Source of the DNA: a virus
Length of the DNA stretch: 48,237 bases
IMG/VR virus record: IMGVR_UViG_3300043410_000321
Location: 1-48,237 of that record
Direction: 5' to 3' (one strand)
The position numbers and the translations under genes are program-made. The notes under the pieces are model-generated. The model ran no database searches. It was not told the origin of the DNA and saw only the letters and a list, made by a program, of their open reading frames with translations. Numbering within the stretch: position 1 is the stretch's first letter; every line of letters begins with the position of its first letter. Shown piece by piece: positions 1 to 7,968 of this stretch.

Positions 1-583
1 CAGTAATTTCAGAATTTAAATTCTGAGTCACAACGCTTTCAACCATTGTAGCAGCACGTTTAACAAATGCTTCTTTTACCTTCTTGATTTCTTGACGTCC
101 TTCACGGATCAACTTAACCTTGGTTTCAGCTAAGTCCTTCTTGTCTTTGAAGAATTCTGTAATTTCTTGAGCCAATGCCTCAACAACAAATTGTTCTAAT
201 GCACCAAATTTAGTTGCCATAGCAACTTGATCTTCATGCAATTCTTTAACTTCTGATGCTAAACGACGAGTAACGAATTCCTTCATTACGTATGCGTTTT
301 GCTTCATAGCCTTAGCATACTTTACTTTCATTTCTGCTAATTGCTTACGATCATCTGCAAACTCAACAAGCTCAGATGCTAGTTGCTCGCTGATCATACG
401 ATCTACGGCTTCAACCATTGTCTGCTTGTCATGTTCATACTTTTGTGCGAACTCTTCGCGTAATTGAAGTGCAACTTGTTCCTTGTTCTCGTTTACACGA
501 GCTTCCCAAGCTTCTTCAATTTGGCCTTTGATCTCTTCAGAAACCACATTGTTTTCAAATAACTGTTTTAACGCATCCAACAT
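1..583 (-). CDS. 22: Prohead core scaffold protein gp22 (C-terminus cut by window edge)
   Basis: Partial gene: 194 codons are present from the ATG at 583 and the frame is open to base 1. The translation begins MLDALKQLFENNVVSEEI and is almost entirely charged helix (many K, E, Q, A), with no enzymatic motif, as expected for the coiled-coil scaffold that fills the T4 prohead and is later degraded. The start has a strong Shine-Dalgarno (AAGGAG, 8 nt before ATG). It follows the gp21 protease by 13 bp, the T4 order 20-(67/68)-21-22-23, so the major capsid gene 23 should lie just beyond the left edge. The assignment rests on gene order plus composition and the family-like N-terminus. It should be expressed late with the upstream head genes, since no promoter box is seen in the short gap. 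Confidence 0.85.
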   Translation of the reverse strand, partial: MLDALKQLFENNVVSEEIKGQIEEAWEARVNENKEQVALQLREEFAQKYEHDKQTMVEAVDRMISEQLASELVEFADDRKQLAEMKVKYAKAMKQNAYVMKEFVTRRLASEVKELHEDQVAMATKFGALEQFVVEALAQEITEFFKDKKDLAETKVKLIREGRQEIKKVKEAFVKRAATMVESVVTQNLNSEIT

Positions 584-596
584 GTGATTCTCCTTG

Positions 597-1226
597 TTAT
601 TGGAGTTTGCCAATTATTGCTAATAGGCTCTCTTTGAGATATTTTTGTGCTTTAGGATCACCCTTAACCTCTTGCGCTATGCGTAAGGCATTATAACCAC
701 CACGACTGTTCATCAAGTGTTCATAAATTGGTGTAGGATATGCTCCTGGAGCACTAGGTTGAGCTACCATATCTACTGTGATAATCTCAAAATCTGAAAC
801 TTCACCGGAACCGTCATCTTTGACGTTTCCGGATCCGCGTGACGAAACACCTAATTTAACTCCGCTTTCCAGCATTGTGCGGATTAGTTGTCCCATAGGG
901 GTTGGTAAAATTTTCAGTTTACCGTAACCATTAGGACCATCCATCCACATATTAACAATCATATGCGACACACGGTCCAGGTTAATTTTTAGATCATCTG
1001 GATGATCCACTTCTCCGAGAACTGAATAGCCGTTCTGAATCTGATCGTTTAAGGTTTTGACAGCCTTGCCAATCTCATTAACAGGATATACACGCTGGTT
1101 AGCGTTTCTTATACCGCCCTGGATACAAATCCCGGACATGTATAAGTTTTTTCCTTCTTTGTCATCAGATTCAACGACCATTTTGGCTTCGTTGAAACTG
1201 AGATTCTCTCGGAGGTATAAAGACAT
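597..1226 (-). CDS. 21: Prohead core protein protease gp21
   Basis: A 209-aa serine protease of the T4 gp21 family. It assembles inside the prohead, cleaves the scaffold, core proteins and capsid N-terminus, and then digests itself. The expected motifs are visible: GEVDHP with His75 as the likely catalytic His, GVSSRGSG with Ser128/129 as nucleophile, and a conserved stretch IITVDMVAQPSAPGA around Asp152. Length matches T4 gp21 (about 212 aa). It lies between the acidic core protein and gp22, as in T4. The start at 1226 is the only ATG ahead of the conserved N-terminus. Its Shine-Dalgarno is weak (no GGAG within 12 nt), so translation may be partly coupled to the upstream gene, which ends 19 bp before. 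Confidence 0.93.
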   Translation of the reverse strand: MSLYLRENLSFNEAKMVVESDDKEGKNLYMSGICIQGGIRNANQRVYPVNEIGKAVKTLNDQIQNGYSVLGEVDHPDDLKINLDRVSHMIVNMWMDGPNGYGKLKILPTPMGQLIRTMLESGVKLGVSSRGSGNVKDDGSGEVSDFEIITVDMVAQPSAPGAYPTPIYEHLMNSRGGYNALRIAQEVKGDPKAQKYLKESLLAIIGKLQ

Positions 1227-1245
1227 AATTTAGTTAGTCTCTGTA

Positions 1246-2139
1246 TTATTTTGCACGTTTTGGTGCGCCGTTGATCATGCTGTTTTTGTTATCAGCTTTC
1301 TCGCTTGCACCTTTCTTCTCTGGACCGTGTCCTGGTTCACGCTTTGTAAAACCTGTCTTACCAGCTTTACCGCCTGGAACGTTCACGTTACCAAAGTTTT
1401 CTTCTTTAGTAGAAGGATTTAGTAAACCACCTTGTGTGCCGCCCTTCTCTGTTGAGAATGACTTAGCGATGTTAGCAGTTGTACCACCCATGTCGTTCTT
1501 GCCAGCAACGATTGACTTGGTGTTTTGACCATTGTCACCCATCTTAGCTGTTGGAACCTTGATTGTGTATTCCATCAAACCAGCAAATTCGTCCATTTCT
1601 GCGTCGCCGCCCATCTCATCACCGCCGAATTCATCACCAGCTGCATGGATAGCGTCCATATCGTGGCCACCTTCTTCTTCTTCTTGTGACAACAATTGTT
1701 CAAATTCTGCTTTTAGGTCTTCCAAAGCGTCTTCTAGATCCATTACGCGATCTTCGATAGCACCGTCTTCTTCACCTTCTTCTTCGCCGCCGAACGGATC
1801 TTCTTCACCGTCGTCTTCACCTTCTTCGTCGTCAGCGCCGAATTCATCGTCAGCACCTTCTTCGTCATCAGAACCTTCTTCTTCTTCACCTTCTTCTTCC
1901 TCTTCACCTTCTTCCTCTTCTTCAGAGTCATAAGGATTACCAGTGTCTTTTGGTGCCTTAGGTTCAAAACTCTCTTCTTCCTCTTCTTCTTGTGCTTCAG
2001 AGAAATCAGATTCTAATAATTCTTCGTAAATTTCACGAGATTTTGCTACCACGATATTGTGGAAAATCTCTTTAGCTGCATCCTGATCTTCGTTGATCAA
2101 GGCATTTAACATTGCTTCAAATTGAGCGCGGTCAGTCAT
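1246..2139 (-). CDS. Very acidic prohead core protein (gp68-like N-terminus)
   Basis: A 297-aa protein in the position where T4 has the core genes 67 and 68. Residues 1-45 (FEAMLNALINEDQDAAKEIF and following) form a helical segment resembling gp68-type core proteins. Residues about 50-155 are an extreme Glu/Asp tract with runs of five to seven Glu. The last 110 residues are Gly/Lys/Asn-rich, basic and probably disordered. T4 gp67 and gp68 are 80 and 141 aa, so this may combine both roles: an acidic filler released by gp21, and a core organiser. It has a good ribosome site (CAGGAG, 8 nt before ATG). The acidic tract makes the opposite strand look like a Ser/Pro-rich ORF, which is an artefact. 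Function is inferred from position and composition. Confidence 0.7.
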   Translation of the reverse strand: MTDRAQFEAMLNALINEDQDAAKEIFHNIVVAKSREIYEELLESDFSEAQEEEEEESFEPKAPKDTGNPYDSEEEEEGEEEEEGEEEEGSDDEEGADDEFGADDEEGEDDGEEDPFGGEEEGEEDGAIEDRVMDLEDALEDLKAEFEQLLSQEEEEGGHDMDAIHAAGDEFGGDEMGGDAEMDEFAGLMEYTIKVPTAKMGDNGQNTKSIVAGKNDMGGTTANIAKSFSTEKGGTQGGLLNPSTKEENFGNVNVPGGKAGKTGFTKREPGHGPEKKGASEKADNKNSMINGAPKRAK

Positions 2140-2197
2140 GTTTGTTCTCCTGTGATTGTATTATTACAAGGCTGTATTATATTTACTCAGATGTATA

Positions 2198-2224
2198 ATT
2201 TTTGTGCTCATATGGCACAAAAAT
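2198..2224. terminator. Perfect 10-bp inverted repeat between two head genes
   Basis: ATTTTTGTGC, 7-nt loop, GCACAAAAAT: a perfect 27-bp hairpin in the 110-bp gap between the 79-aa gene and the acidic core gene. Having A/T runs on both sides, it could terminate weakly in either direction or act as an mRNA processing or stability element that sets expression of the core protein relative to the portal. There are only four G-C pairs per stem, so strong termination is doubtful. No NATAAATA late box is seen in this gap. Confidence 0.4.
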
Positions 2225-2249
2225 GCCCTGTTTTGACTATTTTTTGTGA

Positions 2250-2489
2250 TTATTGTGGTGCTGCAGGTGGTGCAGCATACATTTTATGAATAAAACTTAG
2301 TTCGGTTTCCTGTTCTAAGATATGAGCTTCACTACTCTTGCGAAGTTCATTAATTTGTCGTAACGTGAGTCTAGTCTTGCGAGTGTCAGATCTGCTCATA
2401 ACAGAGTTATCACGTTTTGGCGTATAACGTAAGTCATTTGCCACATGACGTGTATCTGCATCAATGTAAAACAATTCTCTAAGTATCAT
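2250..2489 (-). CDS. Small conserved protein between portal and prohead core genes
   Basis: 79 aa, starting MILRELFYIDADT, with a central basic helix (SDTRKTRLTLRQINELRKSS) and an Ala/Pro C-terminus. It resembles small proteins found next to the portal gene in cyanophage-type T4-like genomes (recognised from memory, not searched). Function is unknown. The position suggests a head, neck or prohead-core role, perhaps that of T4 gp67, though it is not acidic like gp67. The ATG at 2489 has no Shine-Dalgarno. Instead a CATAAATA late box ends 5 nt before it, so translation may start from a leaderless mRNA or by coupling to gp20, whose stop is 9 bp upstream. Confidence 0.75.
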   Translation of the reverse strand: MILRELFYIDADTRHVANDLRYTPKRDNSVMSRSDTRKTRLTLRQINELRKSSEAHILEQETELSFIHKMYAAPPAAPQ

Positions 2490-2494
2490 AATAA

Positions 2495-2502
2495 TATTTA
2501 TG
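2495..2502 (-). promoter_or_regulatory. Late promoter box CATAAATA overlapping the gp20 stop
   Basis: CATAAATA on the minus strand matches the T4 late consensus TATAAATA at 7 of 8 positions. The TAA of the portal gene is inside the box. In T4 the box spans -13 to -6, which would put +1 on the A of the ATG at 2489, giving a leaderless message. Confidence 0.5.
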
Positions 2503-4237
2503 CAATTGGTGCCGGAGCAGGGGCTGCAGGTGCTGCAACATTAGGTGTTTGCCCTGCACCACCTTCTGCTCCCATATCGCCAGCAATATCATCTGGTGCT
2601 GATAAATCATCTGCTGCACCTAAATCACCTTCAATACCAGCAGCACTTAAACCAGCGCCACGCAATTCACCAGCAGCATCAGTATGTGATGGCTCGCCTT
2701 CACCGTTCTCTTCTGCCCAATAACGTTCGTTTTCTGCAACTTCTTCGTCTGTTAAACCTAAGAAACGCTTTAATGCAAAACGCTTAGACACAAATGGAAC
2801 TGCTTGAATTGTATTAAATGTGTTAATACGTTCAGCATCAATAGTAGCTTGACGGCTACTTGCAAAGTTCATTGGTGGGTTAAATGCCAATTCAAACAAG
2901 TTGCTATCAATATTCAAGCCCTTGCTATTCATGTACATCTTGAATTCTTCATCAAACACTGATGTCATCAATGCTTGTAAACGCTCACAATACTTGTTAA
3001 AGCGCAATTCTTGGATATATGCAGTACCTACTCGGCCATCGTTAAAGTTTGATTGACTATCGTCAGAACCTGTTGGCAAGTAACTACTTGGAATACGCAA
3101 ACCACGGAATAGTTTGTTTGTAAAATACTTTAAGTCATCAATTTCACCAATGTTCTTACCACCCTCAAGCATAGTGACGTCAGAGCCTTTACCATCTGCT
3201 GTCTTAGGGAAGAAATAATCTTCATTGATTGATAGTGGGTTATACGCACTGTCAATAACGTTCTGTCCGCCCCCAGTTTGACTAGGAATACGGCGTTGGT
3301 GAATTTCATTCTTAACACGTTCAACGAATGCCATGGCCAAGTGGCTTGGCATATTACCTACGTCGATGTGGAATACACGGCGCTCTGGCGCACGTTGAAT
3401 ACGATAGATTAGAATAGCATCTTCTAATAATTCTTTTTGTTTGTATGTTTTAAAAACGTTTTCTAACAAGCTATTACCAAATGGGTAATTGTTATCCAAG
3501 CCCTCTGACAAACTAATATGCACAATATGTTCTGCATCAATTGCGCTTTCTTTCTCTTGTAAACCAAACTTTGAACCACTGCCAACGTTTGGACTACCAA
3601 ATTGGCCAACGCCGCCACCGCCAGTAAAACTAGCAGTAGTAATAGAACTTCCACCGCTGTTACGTGGGTTAATATTTTGTGTAATTTGTGTAGCTACTAG
3701 ATGTTCAAAGTTTGGTGCTAAGTCTTTAACAATGTATTGTTCAGGCTTCTTACCTTCGCTCTCGTTTACGATAACTTTGGTAATTTTGCTGCTATCAATC
3801 CAAGTCCATTTTGAATTTTCAGGATCACGAATGAAGAATGCATCTCCATACTTGTATACGTTGCGTACAATACGGAAAATACGTGTATCAAAATTTTGTA
3901 ATTTGCACCATTGTTGCAAGTACTCACCAAGAATACGTATTTCTGAGTTAGTTGCTTTGTTGCGCCATTTAACTGCAAATGGGCTCTTGTTGTCTTTTAA
4001 TTTTTGTGTACAGAACTCTGCTAAAATATCCAATGCTGCGTTAACTTCTGGATCACTATCCATTACTTCATACTGTGCATAACGCTCAACACGGTTTGGA
4101 CTACCAGTATAGACATCAGGCAGGAAGCTGCTATAATTCGTTTGTGCAGGACCTGGTCGTGACGCTTGGTTTAGGCCAGAAACTGGTCCTAAACTTCCGC
4201 TAGTATCGACTGGTGTGAAATGTTTCTTCCAACTCAT
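2498..4237 (-). CDS. 20: Portal vertex protein gp20
   Basis: 579 aa, close to T4 gp20 (524 aa). This is the dodecameric portal that nucleates prohead assembly, passes DNA during packaging and joins the tail. Family hallmarks are visible: the early RVERYAQYEVMDSDPEVNAALDIL stretch (about residues 50-72), the RIVRNVYKYGDAFF segment, IYRIQRAPERRVFHIDVGN in the middle, and LRIPSSYLPTGSDDSQSN. The last 70 residues are an Ala/Gly/Pro/Asp-rich tail with no clear fold. It has a good ribosome site (AAGGA, 7 nt before ATG). It follows the probable tape-measure gene by 9 bp and precedes the small conserved gene, so it is likely read from the late promoter near 6053. Confidence 0.96.
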   Translation of the reverse strand: MSWKKHFTPVDTSGSLGPVSGLNQASRPGPAQTNYSSFLPDVYTGSPNRVERYAQYEVMDSDPEVNAALDILAEFCTQKLKDNKSPFAVKWRNKATNSEIRILGEYLQQWCKLQNFDTRIFRIVRNVYKYGDAFFIRDPENSKWTWIDSSKITKVIVNESEGKKPEQYIVKDLAPNFEHLVATQITQNINPRNSGGSSITTASFTGGGGVGQFGSPNVGSGSKFGLQEKESAIDAEHIVHISLSEGLDNNYPFGNSLLENVFKTYKQKELLEDAILIYRIQRAPERRVFHIDVGNMPSHLAMAFVERVKNEIHQRRIPSQTGGGQNVIDSAYNPLSINEDYFFPKTADGKGSDVTMLEGGKNIGEIDDLKYFTNKLFRGLRIPSSYLPTGSDDSQSNFNDGRVGTAYIQELRFNKYCERLQALMTSVFDEEFKMYMNSKGLNIDSNLFELAFNPPMNFASSRQATIDAERINTFNTIQAVPFVSKRFALKRFLGLTDEEVAENERYWAEENGEGEPSHTDAAGELRGAGLSAAGIEGDLGAADDLSAPDDIAGDMGAEGGAGQTPNVAAPAAPAPAPIA

Positions 4238-4246
4238 GTATTATCC

Positions 4247-6031
4247 TTAATTAGCAAACCTATTGTTTGATAAACTCTTTGTAGCTCTAACTTGCTTATC
4301 GCTTGCATCACTGATGTTTTCAGTGTGATTTAGCATATTAGTCATAGTGGTATTTAACTTTTCCAATTGCGACTTAATGTCGTCTAGAGTAGTTGTTGTG
4401 GCAGGAGCAGCCCCAGTGGCTGCGGGTGCGCCACCAGTTGGTAACGCATTTAATCCAGAAGTGAGACCGCGGGCAGCAACCCCTCCAACTTCCCCAAGTC
4501 CTTTAAGAGCATCAGATCCAAAGAATGAAGGGCCAGTTGGTTGGCGCATTGCTGCTTCATTTATACCACCAGTAACTGGTGTAGGACTTAAACCAGATTG
4601 TACACCAGCTTTTAATGCAGCACTAGCCGCATCTGATGTTGTCATTTTTTCACCAGTTTTGGTTATTACTTTACCACCAAGTAATCCATCATTAAATCTC
4701 TTAAGAGATGGTCCAACATGTTCGTTAATTGGTTTAATAACATGATTCGAAAACGCTGCACCCACGTCATTTGATCTTGACTCCAAGTTTACTAGAGCTT
4801 TAGTACTTTCCGCACCTGGTGCAGTAACTGGTGCTTTCGCTTGCTTTAGTGCTTCTTCATGTACAAGTCTGCGTTTCTCAGCTTCATCCTTAACCCCTGC
4901 AAATCTACCTTCCTTTTCCATTTTCAAGTAAAGGGCTTGCTCAGTTTTGTACACGTTGGTATTATCAGTCATCGACTGTTGCATTGCCTTACTTGCAACG
5001 TTGGTTGAACTCATTGAGGCAATCGTTAACTTCTGAACGTTGTTCTGGTTTTCCATCATACCAGCTTGTGCTTTTGCATTCATCTCAGCAGCCTGAGCAT
5101 AATCACCGTTTCTAGCAGCTTGTGCTTGTGCGTATGTTGCTCTTGATTGCTCACCCAACACAGCCATTTGTGTTGCTGCTTTTTCGCTTTGTACTGTACC
5201 AGTAGCAAATACTTCCTTAAACACTTGTTCATCACCACGCAACTTTGCAGCTTCGTAGTTCTTCAAATATTCATCACGGATTTTTTTCTGCTCTTCTTCA
5301 GATTTGCCCATTGTTAACAAACGAAGTTTAGCTTCCACCTGCATGTCAGCTTGTGCTTCCTTCATTTGTTCCATTTGAGCTTTACGGCTAACACCAGTTA
5401 ACTTAGCCATTGCATCCATTTCGGTTGCTAATGCAGTAGCAGATGCAATTGCTTGCGCTCTTGACTGTTGGTCGTTAGCATCCATTGTTGCATAATTTGA
5501 AACAGTTAATGCTAATACATCATTTAAATCTTTGTTTGTGTAACCGAGTTCTTTTAATGACCCAGTTACGTTACTATCAAACATTTCCTTGCTAAGAAGC
5601 GCAAATGAGTCTGCGCCTTTGCCAACGGATGTTGTTAGTCCATTAAACTTGCCTGCGTTCTTTTCAACTAAACTACTGAACTCATTTAAATCTAAACGGG
5701 CACCTTTGGCAGCAGCTGACATTGATACAATGTCTCCACCAAATGCTGAACCTGTGCTGCTCAAATTACGCCAAGTCTCTAAGTTGGGTTTGATTACACT
5801 TTCAATATCTCTATAAACTGATGCAGTTGTTCTATAAACCGCAGAAGTAGAGTCAATAGCCGCAGTTAAGGGATTGAATTTGTTAGTTACTTCCGAAACG
5901 TTTTTTCCGAAATTCCCTAAGCCGCCGTCTCCGCCAGCACTTGAGCTTGCCTTATTCGAATAGCCACCCCCACTCTCTTTGAGTGCAGCAGCAAACGCTT
6001 CTTTTAAGTCTTCTTTTGTTAAGTCAGCCAT
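4247..6031 (-). CDS. Probable tail tape measure protein (gp29-like)
   Basis: 594 aa, very close to T4 gp29 (590 aa), the tail-length ruler. The protein is almost all helix, rich in Ala, Lys, Met and Gln, with no enzymatic motif. The section around residues 105-165 (FSSLVEKNAGKFNGL, GADSFALLSKEMF, LKELGYTNKDLNDVL) and the following MAKLTGVSRKAQMEQMKEAQ stretch look like tape-measure proteins of environmental T4-like phages (from memory). The middle, 215-330, is long coiled helix; the C-terminus has Gly/Ala/Pro linkers and a final short helix. It is near gp26 and its frameshifted partner, where a tape measure is expected. A late box (CATAAATA) sits 21 nt before the ATG. It could instead be another internal virion protein. 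Confidence 0.55.
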   Translation of the reverse strand: MADLTKEDLKEAFAAALKESGGGYSNKASSSAGGDGGLGNFGKNVSEVTNKFNPLTAAIDSTSAVYRTTASVYRDIESVIKPNLETWRNLSSTGSAFGGDIVSMSAAAKGARLDLNEFSSLVEKNAGKFNGLTTSVGKGADSFALLSKEMFDSNVTGSLKELGYTNKDLNDVLALTVSNYATMDANDQQSRAQAIASATALATEMDAMAKLTGVSRKAQMEQMKEAQADMQVEAKLRLLTMGKSEEEQKKIRDEYLKNYEAAKLRGDEQVFKEVFATGTVQSEKAATQMAVLGEQSRATYAQAQAARNGDYAQAAEMNAKAQAGMMENQNNVQKLTIASMSSTNVASKAMQQSMTDNTNVYKTEQALYLKMEKEGRFAGVKDEAEKRRLVHEEALKQAKAPVTAPGAESTKALVNLESRSNDVGAAFSNHVIKPINEHVGPSLKRFNDGLLGGKVITKTGEKMTTSDAASAALKAGVQSGLSPTPVTGGINEAAMRQPTGPSFFGSDALKGLGEVGGVAARGLTSGLNALPTGGAPAATGAAPATTTTLDDIKSQLEKLNTTMTNMLNHTENISDASDKQVRATKSLSNNRFAN

Positions 6032-6052
6032 AGTAATCCAGTAGATGTACTG

Positions 6053-6060
6053 TATTTATG
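6053..6060 (-). promoter_or_regulatory. Late promoter box CATAAATA upstream of the tape-measure/portal operon
   Basis: CATAAATAC on the minus strand, in the 46-bp gap between the membrane-protein gene and the probable tape-measure gene. T4 spacing predicts +1 near 6047 and a 16-nt leader containing a weak GGA. It probably drives the tape measure, portal, core, protease and scaffold genes down to the left edge. Confidence 0.75.
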
Positions 6061-6077
6061 GTAATTCGAAATGGCTT

Positions 6078-7067
6078 TTAGTAGATGGAACCAGGCTTTC
6101 GTGGGATAGAAGCTAGTTTCTTAACGTTTGGATCGTTAGGGGTGTACTTAATTGCGTATTGTACTTTAGGATCCATATATGCATAATCGTTCAAATAACC
6201 CTGTGCGTCAGTAACGTCAATGCCGTTAATTACTACAGAATTCTTTGCACTACTTGCCACAGATAATGCATTTTGTAAATCAGCTTGCTTGTCTTTTGCT
6301 GCGGCCGCAGGATTTTTCTGCTGCTTGATTTTCTTCTCACTATCGTAGTAAGTGTCGCCCTTATTTTGCATAAAAGTGTTAATTACTGGGATTTCACTCA
6401 AGTACTTGCGTAACAAGTTCCAGCTTTCATCTGGGACTGTACCAACAGCAACTAATGCTCCGAAAAAGTTAGTTGCCATCCAATTTTCAAAAGTCTTAGT
6501 CATCATAAATGCTTGCAATGCAGTGAACACAGCTTGCTCAACAACTAAACCTGCAATAGCAGCTGGTCCAGTAAGAACACCGGAACCCAATGTCAACACA
6601 CTGAGCACTACTCTAGCAAGCAAAAGTACAAGTCTTGAGTTGGCAATCATGTGGATAAACCATGGAGTAAAGAACTGCACAGTCCAAAGACCAATGAATG
6701 CTTTTCTTGCTTTTTCAAATTGTTCTGGATTTGTTTTTCCAGTCATGTAATGCTTTTCAGCTTGGTCTAAGTTATAGTATAATTCCACACAAATAGCTAA
6801 TGAACCAAGGACACGCAAAACCCAAGACCAGTTACCAATCTTTTGTAGCAAGGATGTTTGTGCAGCAGCGCGGGCAGCAGCATTGCCATCATTTACAATA
6901 CTCTGGTATACTTTGATTAATTCAGCGTCTGCACCGGGAACTTTTTTATATGCAGCAAGAGCATCCTTTGCAGCTTTTGCAGTAGCAGCAGGATCACTCG
7001 CAGCGGCTGATTTGCCCCATGTAAGTGGATTGTACCAAACCTCGCATATAATTTCGTTGACTTTCAT
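6078..7067 (-). CDS. Membrane-active or hydrophobic virion protein, function unknown
   Basis: 330 aa from the ATG at 7067 (MKVNEIICEVWYNPLTWG). Three or four hydrophobic segments lie around residues 100-120, 145-165 and 175-220. An Ala/Lys-rich helix (about 25-80) comes before them and a soluble tail after. I do not recognise a family with certainty. Being next to the tape measure and gp26, it could be a hub, pilot or ejection protein that inserts into the host membrane. The frame is open upstream to an ATG at 7133, which would add a hydrophobic 22-residue N-terminus. I prefer 7067 because the MKVNEII start looks typical of these phages and a late box AATAAATA ends 5 nt before it. There is no Shine-Dalgarno; the upstream sequence is CTCCT. 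Confidence 0.65.
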   Translation of the reverse strand: MKVNEIICEVWYNPLTWGKSAAASDPAATAKAAKDALAAYKKVPGADAELIKVYQSIVNDGNAAARAAAQTSLLQKIGNWSWVLRVLGSLAICVELYYNLDQAEKHYMTGKTNPEQFEKARKAFIGLWTVQFFTPWFIHMIANSRLVLLLARVVLSVLTLGSGVLTGPAAIAGLVVEQAVFTALQAFMMTKTFENWMATNFFGALVAVGTVPDESWNLLRKYLSEIPVINTFMQNKGDTYYDSEKKIKQQKNPAAAAKDKQADLQNALSVASSAKNSVVINGIDVTDAQGYLNDYAYMDPKVQYAIKYTPNDPNVKKLASIPRKPGSIY

Positions 7068-7072
7068 AGGAG

Positions 7073-7080
7073 TATTTATT
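7073..7080 (-). promoter_or_regulatory. Late promoter box AATAAATA placed for a leaderless message
   Basis: AATAAATAC on the minus strand ending 5 nt before the ATG at 7067. With the T4 geometry (box -13 to -6) transcription would begin on the A of this ATG. The gene has no Shine-Dalgarno, which fits. The same arrangement occurs at 2495-2502. Confidence 0.5.
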
Positions 7081-7121
7081 CGTTTTAGTTGACTATAAAA
7101 TAAACCCACAAAAAGTGCGTA

Positions 7122-7129
7122 TATAAATA
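7122..7129 (+). promoter_or_regulatory. Late promoter box TATAAATA upstream of gp26
   Basis: An exact match to the T4 late promoter consensus. Predicted +1 is near 7135, giving an 18-nt leader with Shine-Dalgarno CGGAG before the ATG at 7153. With the minus-strand box at 7073-7080 it makes a compact divergent late promoter region. Confidence 0.85.
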
Positions 7130-7152
7130 CCATATATTGCTCGGAGTAGATA

Positions 7153-7968
7153 ATGAATCCATTACAAAAGTATTTTAGACAACCAAAAGTTTATATCAAA
7201 TTACCATCTGGCGGACTGTACAGTAAACCAGGTACGTTCTCTGGTGACGTAAGTCACATGCCAATTTACGGCATGACCGGAATGGATGAGATTATTCTTA
7301 AAACTCCAGACGCCCTGTTGAGTGGGGAAAGCACTGTTGCAGTAATGCAAAGCTGTTGCCCAGTTATTAAAGATCCATGGGAAGTTTCTGTAATCGACAT
7401 AATGATGGTCCTAACTGCTATTAGAATTGCAACCTTTGGCAATGAAATGACTATTGAGCATACTTGCTCTTGTGGTGCTGAAAACGAGTACGAAGTTGAT
7501 TTAAACAAGGTTATCGAGCATTACATGAAGTGTGTATACAATAACTCAGTTGATGTTGGTGAAATAACTATTAAATTGCAACCACTTACATATAAGCAAA
7601 GCACTGAATTTAATCTAAAGAACTTCCAATTACAACAACGTATGGCTCAAGCAGAAGTTCTCGAAGAAGTAGAACGACAACCAATTATCAATGAGTTGTT
7701 TAAAGAACTTGCTGATACTCAAACAGAGATTTTTAAGCAAGCCATTGAAAGTGTTGAGATGGGAAATCAAGTAGTTACTGAACGCAAGTATATCAATGAG
7801 TGGTTAGAGAATTGTGACAAAGCCGTATTCGATGCCATTAAGAAGCAAAACTTGATGAATAACAAAACTTGGGAAATTCCCAGATTCCCAGTTAAATGCG
7901 ATGCATGTGGAACTGAAGTAGCTCTGTCTGTTGACTTGGACGAATCTAATTTTTTCGTACAAGCCTAA
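7153..7968 (+). CDS. 26: Baseplate hub assembly protein gp26-like; zero-frame product of a probable frameshift gene
   Basis: 271 aa with the look of the T4 gp26 baseplate-hub family: KYFRQPKVYIKLPSGGLY at the start, PIYGMTGMDEIILKTPDALLSGE (about 37-59), and CCPVIKDPWEVSVIDIMMVLTAIRIATFG (68-96). Four cysteines, C105-x-C107 and C249-x2-C252, could bind zinc. T4 gp26 is 208 aa and acts in central hub assembly. The start has a CGGAG Shine-Dalgarno and a perfect late box upstream. Near the 3' end the codons AAT TTT TTC make a T TTT TTC slippery heptamer (7950-7956). It is followed by a stem that contains the stop codon, so some ribosomes probably continue in the -1 frame, giving a 345-aa fusion with the frame ending at 8189. 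Confidence 0.85.
   Translation: MNPLQKYFRQPKVYIKLPSGGLYSKPGTFSGDVSHMPIYGMTGMDEIILKTPDALLSGESTVAVMQSCCPVIKDPWEVSVIDIMMVLTAIRIATFGNEMTIEHTCSCGAENEYEVDLNKVIEHYMKCVYNNSVDVGEITIKLQPLTYKQSTEFNLKNFQLQQRMAQAEVLEEVERQPIINELFKELADTQTEIFKQAIESVEMGNQVVTERKYINEWLENCDKAVFDAIKKQNLMNNKTWEIPRFPVKCDACGTEVALSVDLDESNFFVQA

Noticed and set aside
1271-1933. Ser/Pro-rich frames opposite the acidic core protein
   Set aside because: They are the antisense of GAA/GAT-rich codons; no ribosome site or independent conservation.
7089-7127. Sigma70 promoter TTGACT...TATAAA before gp26
   Set aside because: The spacing is 27 bp, too long; TATAAATA is better explained as a late box.
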